47,267 nucleotides of DNA from Chloroflexota bacterium (GCA_021324795.1 JAJPIK010000111.1:1-47267); one strand, 5' to 3'. Shown: positions 9,695-18,293, counted from the stretch's first letter. The notes: generated from the sequence alone by a model not told the origin. Numbers and translations are program-made.

Positions 9695-10963
9695 TTACCC
9701 TGGAAATGAGCTAGCCATCGACTCGAGTAAAGTGAGTAGGCTCGTCGCCAGTGTCGCCATGAGCACGAGCGTTCCGACGACGCCACCGTTCGCCAGTACC
9801 AATGGCCAGCGTCGCTCGGCTTTGACTGGCCCCCGCAGCTCACCCAGGAACAAGGCTGCGAACAGCCGCACCAGGTAGGCCATGGTCAGCCCCCCGACGA
9901 CCATCCAAATGAGCGGGAGCCACGAGGAGCTTGCCGCCGCCATGCTGAGCAGACCATCGGCGACGAAGCTACTGAGCGGAGGCAGGCCGACGATCGATAC
10001 CGCACAGACAACGAAAAGGGTAGCGGTGAGCGGGAGGCGCTGGGCCAATCCCCCCACGCGCCGAAGTAGAATCTGAGCAGTTGCCTCTTCGGCCGCACTC
10101 AGTGCAAGAAACAGGCCCGTGAAAGCGAGAGCGTCGGCGGCTGCACCGATCACCGCGCCAAGCATTGCCAGGCGGGTGCCAATGCTTCCGACGAGAATCA
10201 ATAGCCAGAATTGGCTGAACACGCCGTAGGACAGGGCACGACGGAAGTCGACTTCGCCCAGTGCCGCCAGGGCGGTGAGAATCGTGAAAACCCCGGCAAT
10301 CCAATCAACCGGCTCTCGCCAACTCGAGATGCCCGCGAGAACCTGGCCAAACAGACGGAAGAAAGGATAGAGGCCGACGGATAGCACACCGGCCCCGGCC
10401 AGCGTCGCTCCGGCCACATTGAAGCCGTGGGCCTCACGGTGGTTCCATTCCTCGGAGAGCATGCCATAAGTCTTGAGAACGATCCCCAGGAGTAAGAGGG
10501 GCGCCACTGGGCCAAGATGCGCCGCGTCAGCGGGCCCGAGCAGCAAGCTGCGGCGATCGATAGCGAGCAAGGCAAGTCCGAAGAACATTGCGAAGGAGCC
10601 CAGGGCCCCGGCCGCTTGAAAGGGAACCACTCCCTCATTTGCCACCTCGGCATCGCCCGCGGTTTGGCCAATTGCCCAAGCAAACAAGCTGCAAAGCTCC
10701 CAGCAGCCGAAAAAGGTCACGACGTTTACCGCGGTCAGTAGGCCAAAGACTCCGATGAAAAAGAAGAGAAGAAGCACGAGGTGGCGAAAAAAGCTGGTGG
10801 ACGCTGGTGTACAGAGAATGAGCAGAGCGGCAAGAATCGCCACGCAGACCAGGAACGCGAGACTCAGCTCGTCGACCGCGAAGAAATCGAGAACGATCGG
10901 TCCGAGCAGGCCGGTGAACGGGGAAGCGGATCCAGGCGCGGAAAAGAGGCTATCACTTGGCAC
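9695..10963 (-). CDS. Complex-I/Mrp-type antiporter-like membrane subunit (NuoM/N-like)
   Basis: A 422-residue polytopic protein starting with GTG at 10963 behind a GGAGG site. It retains family hallmarks: FFGCWELCSL (the TM5 Glu), VLKTYGM (the TM7 Lys), an internal DFRRALSYGVFSQ stretch that matches the DLKRxLAYSTISQ motif, and SIVGLPPLSSFVADGLL, matching the SLAGLPPFSGFxxK motif. It is shorter than NuoM or NuoL, apparently missing part of the N-terminal helices. Proteins of this family translocate H+ or Na+ in complex I, Mrp antiporters, group 4 hydrogenases or DAB-type inorganic carbon uptake. There is no DabA, hydrogenase or nuo gene here, so the partner complex is unknown. It is in an operon with the 7942-9690 gene. 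Confidence 0.8.
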   Translation of the reverse strand: MPSDSLFSAPGSASPFTGLLGPIVLDFFAVDELSLAFLVCVAILAALLILCTPASTSFFRHLVLLLFFFIGVFGLLTAVNVVTFFGCWELCSLFAWAIGQTAGDAEVANEGVVPFQAAGALGSFAMFFGLALLAIDRRSLLLGPADAAHLGPVAPLLLLGIVLKTYGMLSEEWNHREAHGFNVAGATLAGAGVLSVGLYPFFRLFGQVLAGISSWREPVDWIAGVFTILTALAALGEVDFRRALSYGVFSQFWLLILVGSIGTRLAMLGAVIGAAADALAFTGLFLALSAAEEATAQILLRRVGGLAQRLPLTATLFVVCAVSIVGLPPLSSFVADGLLSMAAASSSWLPLIWMVVGGLTMAYLVRLFAALFLGELRGPVKAERRWPLVLANGGVVGTLVLMATLATSLLTLLESMASSFPG

Positions 10964-11096
10964 GTCAGTCCCTCCAACTTCGGAGTGATCACTGCAACCA
11001 GCACTGGCTGCGTGCGTCGGACTGCTACTATCAAGTGTACCATTCGCTTCTGCCTGGCGTCAAAGCGACGGCTTGTGGAATCGTCGCTTTAGAGCG

Positions 11097-11417
11097 CTAG
11101 CCCTCTTCGGCCGCGTATTCCTCGGCGGTGATCAGCTCGCCGCCGGTCACCGAGCGTCTTGATTCCTTGCGATTGCGATCGAAGTCGAGCGTTACTTCAA
11201 TCGGCCGGAAGCATTTTTGGCCAACGATGTGCTTGGTGACGCTAAAACTGCTGGCTTGATCGTCACCATCGTAATTCGGGGCGAGATCCCAACGAAGGTC
11301 GACACGGAAGCGGATTTTCTCGCCGCACTTAGTGCAGCGAACGTAGTAATACACTCCGTGGTCGGTAGGAGCTCGATTTCCGCCGAGTAGACGGAGTAAG
11401 CCATCAAACAATCCCAT
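11097..11417 (-). CDS. Small hypothetical protein with a single CxxC metal-binding-like motif
   Basis: A 106-residue soluble protein with ATG at 11417 behind a strong AAGGAGG site. Near residue 30 it has Y-Y-V-R-C-T-K-C-G-E, like half of a zinc ribbon, followed by an R-F-R-V-D-L-R-W beta segment; a third Cys (GQKCFRP) lies near residue 68, so a three-Cys or dimeric metal site is possible. The C-terminus is charged. It starts 9 bases after the DUF2142 gene stop and so is in its operon. I do not recognise a named family. Confidence 0.65.
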   Translation of the reverse strand: MGLFDGLLRLLGGNRAPTDHGVYYYVRCTKCGEKIRFRVDLRWDLAPNYDGDDQASSFSVTKHIVGQKCFRPIEVTLDFDRNRKESRRSVTGGELITAEEYAAEEG

Positions 11418-11426
11418 CGGTCCTCC

Positions 11427-12845
11427 TTACGGGGAAGCTACGGCGAACGCCGGACCGATCACTTGGTACAAGGAAAAGATGCAGAGCCAAACCATCGCAA
11501 ATACTGCTAACCCGAACACCAATCGGACGTGCTCTTCTCGAATCAGTTCGCCAACCCCCGCCACGGTGAAGATGGCAAGCGCCGGCAAGGCCGGGAAGAG
11601 ATAGCGCCCTTGCGGCTGAAGGTAGCGCATATTGTAGAAAACGACGCCCACGACAACGCAGGCAACGCTCAAGGCGAGCAAGACTAATCCCCAGCGCTGA
11701 GGTCGTGAGAAGACCAACGTCGTCACTTTTCCATCGACGGCCTCGTCGAGCTGATCTCGCGAACGGAGCATCCGCCGGGCGAAGCAGAATACTCCCACCC
11801 CGACGAAAAGTGAAAGCGTTGCCAACACGTCATAGGTCCGGTCAGCATAGGGAATACCCATCCAGCCAAACTGTCCCCAGAAGCTATGGAAGGCGGTCAA
11901 TGACATTTCACGGAGCGTCGTCACGTTCAGCGGTGGTGTCAGGGGCTGACCGAGGACAACCTGCGCGTGTCGACGCAAGCCGACTGGATCGCCGATGCCA
12001 TAGATCCAAACATTCCGAACAAACCACCAGCCACTGATCAGGGCTGCCACGACACCCGAGCGAATCAGCCGGATAGGTAATTGGCGTAAGCTCTTTTCCC
12101 GGTCGACTGCGAGCAGCGCCGAGCCGAGAAAACCGGCGACGACGAGGATCACCGTCACCCCGGCGACGAGCTTGGTCAAGATCGAGAGGCCGACGAGAAT
12201 CCCGGCCAGCCAGTCGTGCTTCGGGACACGCGGCCAAGCCAGATCCTGCACGAGAACGATTAGGGTAAGACAAACCATCAGCTCGGCGAGCGCGTCGTTG
12301 TCAATGGCCGCGTCCATGAACACGTGCATGGGAATGAAAGCGACGAAAGCCGCCGCTGCGAGCGGGTACGGTGTCGCCTCGGGGAACACGAGGCTCGCCA
12401 AGCGATAGGTCGCGAGAATGAACAAAGCCCCGATCAGCACGGTAACGAAGCGGAGCGCGATGACCTGTCGACGCTCGCCAAGTCCCTCGGTAGCCAGGAA
12501 GACGGGCGACGCGATCAGGTAATAGAGCGGGGGCTGGTGAGACTCGTACTTCAAGCCAGCGATCGATTCGCTGGCAGGAAAATGCTCACTGGTGAGCCGA
12601 GACAATCGCTGCTGGTCGTAGTCACCCGGTTGGAGAACCGGCAAACGATGGTCGACCGCGATGCTCCGAATGAAGTTGTAATGAGCGGGCTCGTCAGGAG
12701 CATTCCAAGCCGGCACTCGGATCGCATAGAGGATGGCGAGGAGGAGATAACCGAAGAGGATGAGTCCGAGACCCACCGGAATTTGGCGACGTGCGATCAA
12801 CCCTGCGTCACTTCTTGAGAGGCGGGGCGCGGCAAATCGTACCAC
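11427..12845 (-). CDS. DUF2142-type polytopic membrane protein (GT-C glycosyltransferase-like)
   Basis: A 472-residue protein with about ten hydrophobic segments. After the first helix it has WNAPDEPAHYNFI, the acidic loop typical of GT-C and DUF2142 proteins that use polyprenyl-linked sugars, and then KYESHQPPLYYL, another GT-C-like feature. The GTG start at 12845 overlaps the upstream glycosyltransferase gene by 49 bases; a TTG at 12800 that overlaps the TGA stop of that gene is an alternative. Its neighbour makes dolichyl/undecaprenyl-phosphate sugars, so a role in transferring such a sugar to envelope glycans on the outer face is inferred. Confidence 0.8.
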   Translation of the reverse strand: MVRFAAPRLSRSDAGLIARRQIPVGLGLILFGYLLLAILYAIRVPAWNAPDEPAHYNFIRSIAVDHRLPVLQPGDYDQQRLSRLTSEHFPASESIAGLKYESHQPPLYYLIASPVFLATEGLGERRQVIALRFVTVLIGALFILATYRLASLVFPEATPYPLAAAAFVAFIPMHVFMDAAIDNDALAELMVCLTLIVLVQDLAWPRVPKHDWLAGILVGLSILTKLVAGVTVILVVAGFLGSALLAVDREKSLRQLPIRLIRSGVVAALISGWWFVRNVWIYGIGDPVGLRRHAQVVLGQPLTPPLNVTTLREMSLTAFHSFWGQFGWMGIPYADRTYDVLATLSLFVGVGVFCFARRMLRSRDQLDEAVDGKVTTLVFSRPQRWGLVLLALSVACVVVGVVFYNMRYLQPQGRYLFPALPALAIFTVAGVGELIREEHVRLVFGLAVFAMVWLCIFSLYQVIGPAFAVASP

Positions 12846-13588
12846 CCCCGTCGACTATTGATCCGTACCTTGATGACGTCGGCGATCATCCGCAGCGAGT
12901 CGCGCATCGAATCAACCTTACTCCCTGGAGCGTAGTACCAGTCGACGCCGACCTCGGCAATCCGGTAACCGAGCTTCTTCGCCAAGTAAAGCACCTCGAC
13001 GTCGAAGCCAGTGACCATTGGTCCTTTCACCGTCGCGTCGTCGGTGCGCACCCGCAGGCGCGGAAAGATGTCCAGCGCGGCATCGCGTCGAAAACACTTG
13101 AAACCGCATTGAGTATCCTGAAAACCATTGAGCGCGATGACCTGCACGATCCAATTGAAGACGCGCCCCATCAGATGACGGTGCGAGGGCTCACCGTAGC
13201 GATGGGCGCCCGGAGCCTCGCGCGAGCCAATCACAACACCGTACCCCTTTTCGATGAGAGGCAGAAACTTCGCGATCTCGGCCACGGGCATTGAGAGATC
13301 AGCGTCGCACATGAAGACGACGTCACCCTGACTCGCCAAGATACCCGTCCGAACGGCGAACGCCTTGCCGCGATGCGGATTCCGAATGAGGCGCAGCCGT
13401 TCATCGGTGGCCGAGTAGGCTTCAACGACCGCGGCCGTCTGGTCTTCGCTGCCATCGTCGACGACGATGATCTCGGATTCGTAGGCTTGTTGCCCAAGGA
13501 ATTCGCCGATCGCCCGAAGACTGGCTGGCAAGCGCTTCTCTTCATTGTAGGCAGGAACCACTACCGATAGCTTGCGGCATGCAACCAT
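12797..13588 (-). CDS. Family 2 glycosyltransferase, dolichyl/undecaprenyl-phosphate sugar synthase-like
   Basis: 263 residues from the ATG at 13588, which has a GAGGAG site about 12 bases upstream; the frame extends to 13648 but those residues lack homology. GT-A hallmarks are visible: VVVPAYNEE at 9-17, VDDGS with D44 and D45, a nucleotide-binding CDADLSMP block, a GSREAPGA block and the FQDTQCGFKCFR acceptor loop typical of Alg5/DPM-like enzymes. The C-terminal region is amphipathic without clear membrane helices. It should transfer a hexose from a nucleotide sugar to a lipid phosphate on the cytoplasmic face and feed the GT-C protein encoded next to it. Confidence 0.88.
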   Translation of the reverse strand: MVACRKLSVVVPAYNEEKRLPASLRAIGEFLGQQAYESEIIVVDDGSEDQTAAVVEAYSATDERLRLIRNPHRGKAFAVRTGILASQGDVVFMCDADLSMPVAEIAKFLPLIEKGYGVVIGSREAPGAHRYGEPSHRHLMGRVFNWIVQVIALNGFQDTQCGFKCFRRDAALDIFPRLRVRTDDATVKGPMVTGFDVEVLYLAKKLGYRIAEVGVDWYYAPGSKVDSMRDSLRMIADVIKVRINSRRGWYDLPRPASQEVTQG

Positions 13589-13784
13589 GGGCGTTGTGCG
13601 CTCCTCAACCAGCGATCCAGCACGAGCGGGGCTTCCCCCGGACCGCATTCACTATACGCCACCGGCTGGGCAGACGCAAGAAGCAGGAGCCACCCCCGGT
13701 TCAAGAGACCTTGACGCCATCAGGCGCATCATGCGAATGACGTATAGCCCTCGGGGCGACCAACACCAATGAAATTGGCAGGTA

Positions 13785-13822
13785 GCCCTCACCCTAACCC
13801 TCTCCCAGAGGGACAAGGAATT
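13785..13822. repeat. Short palindromic repeat at the end of the DUF5317 gene
   Basis: Contains CCCTCACCCTAACCCTCTCC followed by AGAGGG; a 6-bp stem (13798-13803 with 13807-13812). This motif family is a common dispersed intergenic repeat in several phyla. Here it supplies the last codons and stop of the DUF5317 frame, so the native C-terminus of that protein may have been replaced. Confidence 0.5.
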
Positions 13823-14421
13823 TCCGGGGAGCTGAATGAAGAAGCACTACGCCCCCAACGGATTGGCACGTCGTTGAAGAAGAGCAAGCAGCCAATTGCG
13901 ATGATAAAATCCCCAACGCTCAAGATGACCGGCTCGCGGAACGGAAGGGGAACGTAAATGCGGTCGGCCAAGAAAGGCAGCGGGGTATTCGGACCAACCA
14001 CGCTGAATTGAGACCACAACCCGGCCGCCTGCTCACGTTGGAGGCCGGTGAGAAAGCCGGCGACGGCAAGTTGATGGGGATCACCTGGCATGTGACCACC
14101 ATTGAGGATGATCTCGAGCAGGTTCAACCCGAGCCCGAGGAGAAGCACGATAAATCCCGGCCGACCGAGGTTGGCGAGGAGAAACAGAATCAGTAGCACG
14201 AACGAGGTGACGTAGAGGATTGCGCCGAGCGGCCAGGGGGAGCCCAGCGGCGCCAAGGCAAGCGGCACGGCGAACCAAGGAAGGGCCACGACGAGGTGAA
14301 GGATGATACCAACGATCGGGCACCAAACGAGAGAAAAGCGTCCAGAAACGACTCTCTCTAATGAACAGCCGCGGAGTGCTGCAATGAGCACTGCTGCGAG
14401 GACGGCAAGAACGAAAAACAT
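13789..14421 (-). CDS. DUF5317-family membrane protein
   Basis: 210 residues with about five hydrophobic segments. The LGLGLNLLEIILNGGHMPGDP block and the C-terminal LADRIYVPLPFREPVILSVGD stretch followed by IIAIGCLLFF fit the DUF5317 family of Actinobacteria and Chloroflexota, whose function is unknown. It starts 8 bases after the receiver gene stop, so it is the last gene of the signalling operon. The last 15 or so residues (S-S-F-S-S-P-E-I-P-C-P-S-G-R-G) come from a palindromic repeat and are unlikely to be native. Confidence 0.78.
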   Translation of the reverse strand: MFFVLAVLAAVLIAALRGCSLERVVSGRFSLVWCPIVGIILHLVVALPWFAVPLALAPLGSPWPLGAILYVTSFVLLILFLLANLGRPGFIVLLLGLGLNLLEIILNGGHMPGDPHQLAVAGFLTGLQREQAAGLWSQFSVVGPNTPLPFLADRIYVPLPFREPVILSVGDFIIAIGCLLFFNDVPIRWGRSASSFSSPEIPCPSGRGLG

Positions 14422-14429
14422 TGTGGCGA

Positions 14430-14840
14430 CTACCCAATCTTTCGCGCCGGTAGATGGCGACTCACCATTTGTTCGGCGTCCAGAAACTCGTAAATTGCGC
14501 TCAGCAACTGGAGGGGACTGAATGGCTTGACGAAATAATGCTCAACTCCCAACGCCTTCCCCTGGGCCTTATCCTCCGGGCTTCCCCGTGCGGTCAGCAT
14601 GACGATGGGAATGTGAGCAGTACGAGGATTGGCGCGGAGAATCCCCGCGACGCTAAACCCGTCGCGTTCGGGCAACGCAACGTCAAGAAGAATCAGATCT
14701 GGTGGTTGGGCCAAGGCGGTCTGCACTGCGACCTCACCATCGCCGGCAATGACAACGTCGAAATCAGCCGTTCCGAGCGTTATCGACACGAGTCGCTGAA
14801 TCGCCGGCTCATCATCGACCAACAAGATCCGCTTCCGCAC
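14430..14840 (-). CDS. Single-domain response regulator (CheY-like receiver)
   Basis: 136 residues from a GTG at 14840 preceded by GGGGGAGAG; the frame is open to 15014 but those residues overlap the kinase gene and have no homology. Receiver hallmarks: D9-D10 acid pocket, phospho-acceptor D53 in [11 protein letters not shown]83 in MLTARG and K105 in FVKPF. There is no output domain. It overlaps the end of the histidine kinase gene by 29 bases, which argues for coupled translation and makes that kinase its likely phosphodonor. Confidence 0.9.
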   Translation of the reverse strand: MRKRILLVDDEPAIQRLVSITLGTADFDVVIAGDGEVAVQTALAQPPDLILLDVALPERDGFSVAGILRANPRTAHIPIVMLTARGSPEDKAQGKALGVEHYFVKPFSPLQLLSAIYEFLDAEQMVSRHLPARKIG

Positions 14841-16893
14841 CGATCTCTCCCCCCTCACTTTTGACCGGGGCACCACCCTCCCCGAATTCCCCGGATTCCT
14901 GATCGGGCCCGTTGAGCTTGACCGGGGTGGCGGCAAAGATCGGCAGTGTGAAGTAAAAAGTGCTTCCTTTACCGAGTTCACTTTCCACCCAGATCCGTCC
15001 CCCATGAGCGTCAACGATGTACTTTGCGATCGCTAGCCCAAGCCCGCTCCCTCGGACGCGGTGGGTCAACTGGCTATCAACCCGGTAGAACTTTTCGAAG
15101 AGTCGGCCAAGCTTATCCCGTGGCAGCCCGATGCCACGATCTGACACCGAGACAAGAAGATACTCCCCGTCGACGCGGGCCGCCAAGACAATCGGGCCGC
15201 CCCTCGGCGAATACTTAATAGCGTTCGACAGCAAGTTATCAAGAACTTGACGGATCCGCTCGGCATCGCCGTGGACCGTCGGTAACTCGTCAGGCACCAG
15301 CCCAATGACATGATGCGCCTCGGACTTTTGGTCGTAGTCACGCACCATCGACGTGAGTAGGGGCTGCAGATCAATCTCGGCCAGATCGAGCCGAAATCGC
15401 CCAGCCTCCATGCGCGAGACGTCGAGCAGGTCGTCAACGAGGCGATGCATGCGCTGTGCCTGACGATACACTTCACCAGCCATTTCTTGAACGCTCGTCG
15501 TGTCAAAGACGTTCGTAGCAAGCAGCTCGGCAAAGCCAAGAATCGGCGTCAGCGGACTCCGGAGCTCGTGCGACACCGTCGAGATGAATTCCGCTTTAAG
15601 CACATTGAGTTGATGAATAGCTTGAACTTCTGCCGCTACCCGTTCGATCCGTGCTTTTTCCAAAGCGATGGCAGCCTGATCGGCGATCGCCGATAAGAGC
15701 CGGCCATCATCCGGATGGTAAGCATCCCGGCGTGTCGATTGTGCCACGATTGCCCCACGCACGACACCGTCGACGCTCACCCGCACCGCCAAGGCCGATG
15801 CCGGAACAAAGCCAGCCACCTCGCCCCCGGAGAAACGGACACCTTCGCGTCGTGCGTCCTCGTTGGTGACAAGAACGACACCATCCTTACTTTGACAGGC
15901 CTGCAAGATGATACCATGTTTTGAATCGATAGTTTGTCCAGAAAGAGACACATCACCGATCCAACCAACTGGAATTTCATAAGAATCCGCGTCGCCCTGC
16001 CGTAAAGCCACGAAAAAGCACGATGTGTCGAAAATTTTCCCCGCCTGTTCGTAAACGACCTGCCAAAACCGGGGGAGCTCTCCCGAATAGGTCAGCGTTT
16101 CGGCGATCTCGTTGAGCACGGTCAGCTCAGCGGTCCGACGTTGCAACTCCTCCATCCGGAGAAGAAGGTCCCGTTGGGCAACGCGTAGTGACCCAGCCAA
16201 CGAAAAAGATACGTAGATGACGAGGACGACTACGGCGACGAGCACCACGCTCCAGGGTGCCACCTCCCAAAGCATCGCGATGATGACTCCAACGACAACC
16301 ATCGCCGTGTATTGGGCAATCATCTCGCCGTGCGCGACGTTCCAAATGTAGAGGACCGGCCAGCCCTCGGCTGTTGCCTTGACGATGGCGACGAGCATTG
16401 AGTTAATCAAGAAATAGCTCGTCACCAAGGCAAGTAGAGCGAGGACACCGGGGACGGAATTGTAGTTAGGAGTAATCGTGCCTCCCGTGGCACGCCCGAC
16501 CTCCTGGTAGATCAATCCACTAATTCCCACGGTGAGCGCGTATTGACTCGTGTTGAAGACCGCTTTGAACCAGGGGCGGTGCAGCAGGTAGTGCGAGCCC
16601 ACGACGGCCACGACGACGATCGGCAACGTCAACGTAGGGCCAATCAGGAGGATCGCGGCGATGAAGATCGAAGTGACAATCGTCCGCTCGTCGCCGTCGG
16701 GTGTGGTGATAACCTTTAGCTCAGCAAGGAGAGAGGCAGCCGCGAGGAGAACGAGGAGGAACCAGACATGGTTAGGGGCCACCCGAAAAGCCAGCGGCTG
16801 GCGTTCAAGGAATACAACGAGGCATAAGGCAGCAACGAATGTGAAGGAAACAAACGCACGCGTACGAGCAGGCAAAGCCCCAAATGCCGCCAC
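14812..16893 (-). CDS. Membrane sensor histidine kinase with GAF domain
   Basis: Order: about seven membrane segments (residues 10-245), a coiled-coil linker ([18 protein letters not shown]), a GAF domain (about 270-420), HisKA with the phospho-acceptor His in [13 protein letters not shown] (near 440) and an HATPase_c domain with N-box [16 protein letters not shown] and [13 protein letters not shown]. The C-terminal 35 residues are Gly/Glu-rich and disordered. I chose the GTG at 16893, which has a GAGG site 7 bases upstream; an ATG at 16911 and a GTG at 16920 are in frame but lie inside a perfect hairpin. It likely signals to the receiver encoded downstream and perhaps to the OmpR-type regulator upstream. 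The signal is unknown. Confidence 0.88.
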   Translation of the reverse strand: MAAFGALPARTRAFVSFTFVAALCLVVFLERQPLAFRVAPNHVWFLLVLLAAASLLAELKVITTPDGDERTIVTSIFIAAILLIGPTLTLPIVVVAVVGSHYLLHRPWFKAVFNTSQYALTVGISGLIYQEVGRATGGTITPNYNSVPGVLALLALVTSYFLINSMLVAIVKATAEGWPVLYIWNVAHGEMIAQYTAMVVVGVIIAMLWEVAPWSVVLVAVVVLVIYVSFSLAGSLRVAQRDLLLRMEELQRRTAELTVLNEIAETLTYSGELPRFWQVVYEQAGKIFDTSCFFVALRQGDADSYEIPVGWIGDVSLSGQTIDSKHGIILQACQSKDGVVLVTNEDARREGVRFSGGEVAGFVPASALAVRVSVDGVVRGAIVAQSTRRDAYHPDDGRLLSAIADQAAIALEKARIERVAAEVQAIHQLNVLKAEFISTVSHELRSPLTPILGFAELLATNVFDTTSVQEMAGEVYRQAQRMHRLVDDLLDVSRMEAGRFRLDLAEIDLQPLLTSMVRDYDQKSEAHHVIGLVPDELPTVHGDAERIRQVLDNLLSNAIKYSPRGGPIVLAARVDGEYLLVSVSDRGIGLPRDKLGRLFEKFYRVDSQLTHRVRGSGLGLAIAKYIVDAHGGRIWVESELGKGSTFYFTLPIFAATPVKLNGPDQESGEFGEGGAPVKSEGGEIGAEADLVGR

Positions 16894-16908
16894 TGCCCCC
16901 CCTCGGAA

Positions 16909-16937
16909 CATCCCGCCCACTCAGCGTGGGCGGGATG
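16909..16937 (-). promoter_or_regulatory. Perfect hairpin over the 5' end of the histidine kinase gene
   Basis: Two 12-base arms, CATCCCGCCCAC (16909-16920) and its exact complement (16926-16937), around a 5-base loop. The in-frame ATG at 16911 and GTG at 16920 fall inside the stem. No U-run follows on either strand, so it is not a textbook terminator; it may shield the kinase start or stabilise the mRNA. Confidence 0.6.
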
Positions 16938-16991
16938 AACTCAGCGCGTCCTTTGGTGGTGGGCCGCCGGGCGCACTGCCTGGGCAGGCCA

Positions 16992-17042
16992 TTACCAGCG
17001 GAATCCGGCTCGCACAACCAACCACCGGAGCCAGTGCAACAT
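16992..17042 (-). CDS. Tiny ORF (16 residues) before the kinase hairpin
   Basis: ATG at 17042 is preceded by an AGGAAAGG site 8-9 bases away. The 16-residue product is MLHWLRWLVVRAGFRW, basic and Trp-rich, and could be a membrane-associated or leader peptide. It ends 55 bases before the hairpin. No family is known to me, and its size means it could be chance. Confidence 0.35.
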   Translation of the reverse strand: MLHWLRWLVVRAGFRW

Positions 17043-17088
17043 TGCAATCACCTTTCCTAAGTGTATACGTTGCCCCAGCGTTGGTCAA

Positions 17089-17184
17089 CTACCACTGATC
17101 ACCGGCACCAGCGGCAATCGCGATCGCGGCAATCATCCCGGCGATTAACGCGACACGAAACCAAACGACTCGCAAGCGATCCAT
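17089..17184 (-). CDS. Small single-pass membrane protein (31 residues), putative
   Basis: ATG at 17184 with AGGAG 9 bases upstream. The product starts MDRLRVVWFRVALIAGMIAA, continues as an Ala/Ile-rich hydrophobic run and ends AGAGDQW: a basic N-terminus, a single membrane helix and a short polar end. It lies between the OmpR-type regulator and the histidine kinase on the same strand. Small membrane proteins can modulate sensor kinases (as MgrB does for PhoQ), so such a role is possible but is only an inference from position. Confidence 0.5.
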   Translation of the reverse strand: MDRLRVVWFRVALIAGMIAAIAIAAGAGDQW

Positions 17185-17304
17185 TGTCCGACACTCCTAG
17201 GGTATTAATTATTTGGTGGGTCGACCCCTCTCACCACCACGCTTAGTATACGCCAAGGAAAGCGAGCGAACGTTAAGGGTTCGGGAGATTGAGTTGGGAA
17301 ATCG

Positions 17305-18024
17305 TTAGCGTTTGGTTAAGGATTCGTTAATATCACTAGCGGGGGATTCGAGCATGTAGCCGAATCCGCGGACGGTGCGAATGTAACGGGGAGCGTCGGG
17401 ATCGGCCTCGATTTTGTACCGCAAGTGACGAATGTGTACCTTGACAATGTCTTGGGCTTCTCGCTCGTCGGGTTGACTCTCTTGCGCCTCACGCAAGAGC
17501 GCCACGCTATTGAACACGCGATTGGGGTGCCGGGCGAGGTGAGTAATAATCCGAAACTCGGACGGTGTCAAATCGACGCGCTGGCCTCGGACGCGTACCT
17601 CGATGCGTCGCAAATCAATACTCAGATCGCCAATCGAGATTGTCGGCTCCGGCTCGTGGGCGATCCCGATCCGCCGCAGCAAGGCTTCGATCCGGGCGAG
17701 AAACACGCGCACACTGAAAGGCTTGCTGAGATAATCATCCGCCCCCAATTGTAGACCCCGTACGATGTGGTCATCCTGACCGAGCGCAGTCAGCATGAGA
17801 ATCGGCGTCTTGCTAAAGTTGCGAATGCGCTGACAGACCTCAAAGCCATCGATGTCTGGAAGGATCACGTCCAGAACAACGAGGTCCGGCCGGCGCTGCT
17901 CAAACATCCGCAGGGCTGTTTTTCCATCCGGTGCTGTTTCGACGTCGAGCTTGGCTTCAGCTAAGGCAGCAATCTCCAGCCGTCGCATTGCAGCGTCATC
18001 TTCTACTAAGAGAACACGAGCCAT
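17305..18024 (-). CDS. OmpR/PhoB-family response regulator
   Basis: 239 residues from the ATG at 18024, which has GGGAG 7 bases upstream; an ATG at 18030 and a longer frame to 18075 exist but are less well placed. The receiver has the VEDD pocket, the phospho-acceptor Asp in LVVLDVILPD, Thr in MLTALG and Lys in LSKPF. The C-terminal winged helix (about 135-230) has the PSEFRIITHLARHPNRVF and VKVHIRHLRYKIE blocks and the closing RTVRGFGYML. It heads the operon with the kinase and likely controls genes at its own divergent promoter region, where a direct repeat is seen. Confidence 0.92.
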   Translation of the reverse strand: MARVLLVEDDAAMRRLEIAALAEAKLDVETAPDGKTALRMFEQRRPDLVVLDVILPDIDGFEVCQRIRNFSKTPILMLTALGQDDHIVRGLQLGADDYLSKPFSVRVFLARIEALLRRIGIAHEPEPTISIGDLSIDLRRIEVRVRGQRVDLTPSEFRIITHLARHPNRVFNSVALLREAQESQPDEREAQDIVKVHIRHLRYKIEADPDAPRYIRTVRGFGYMLESPASDINESLTKR

Positions 18025-18056
18025 TAGCATGCTCCCAGCTAGCCTACTTCGCGCTG

Positions 18057-18085
18057 ATCTTAAGGATGATACCATCGATGGTCAA
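18057..18085 (-). promoter_or_regulatory. Putative sigma-70 promoter for the OmpR-type regulator operon
   Basis: On the minus strand TTGACC (18085-18080), a 17-base spacer and TAAGAT (18062-18057). The spacer and -35 edge carry a perfect 12-base palindrome ACCATCGATGGT (18071-18082), a possible operator. The start of transcription would fall near 18050, about 25 bases before the start codon. Confidence 0.55.
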
Positions 18086-18102
18086 TATTTGACGAGCCCT
18101 TT

Positions 18103-18142
18103 AATACCTTTCTAATCTCGAAGATTATACCGTTCTAATCTC
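18103..18142. repeat. Direct repeat in the divergent control region
   Basis: Two 17-base units at 18103-18119 and 18126-18142 share 15 bases (core TTCTAATCTC), offset by 23 bases, near two helical turns. They sit between the regulator promoter and the birA leader promoter and are a candidate binding site for the OmpR-type regulator. Confidence 0.5.
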
Positions 18143-18170
18143 CGGAGGTTGCTCTGCCACGCCGGCTGCA

Positions 18171-18200
18171 TTGACACCACCTCGCGCGGTATGTTACAGT
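18171..18200 (+). promoter_or_regulatory. Putative sigma-70 promoter for the birA leader
   Basis: TTGACA (18171-18176), an 18-base spacer and TACAGT (18195-18200) with an extended TGT directly before the -10. Transcription would start near 18207, just ahead of a strong Shine-Dalgarno sequence. Confidence 0.6.
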
Positions 18201-18230
18201 TCGGGAGGAGAAAAAGGAGGTGGTGTGCAG

Positions 18231-18293
18231 ATGGATAGTACGAGTTGTCCAAGTTCGCGCGTAGCATGCACGCTGGAGGTGGCGGCCAGCTAA
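18231..18293 (+). CDS. Leader mini-ORF (20 residues) upstream of birA
   Basis: The ATG at 18231 follows an AAAAAGGAGGTGG tract with about 8 bases of spacing, the strongest ribosome site in the window. The product has two Cys (positions 6 and 13), several Ser and a C-terminal L-E-V-A-A-S. An overlapping GTG-started 13-codon frame (from 18224) uses the same site. It might be a leader peptide; chance cannot be excluded. Confidence 0.45.
   Translation: MDSTSCPSSRVACTLEVAAS

Noticed and set aside
9691..9843. N-terminal extension of the second antiporter-like subunit
   Set aside because: It overlaps the upstream gene and is Ser/Trp/Arg-rich, unlike a membrane subunit; the GTG at 9690 fits the operon spacing.
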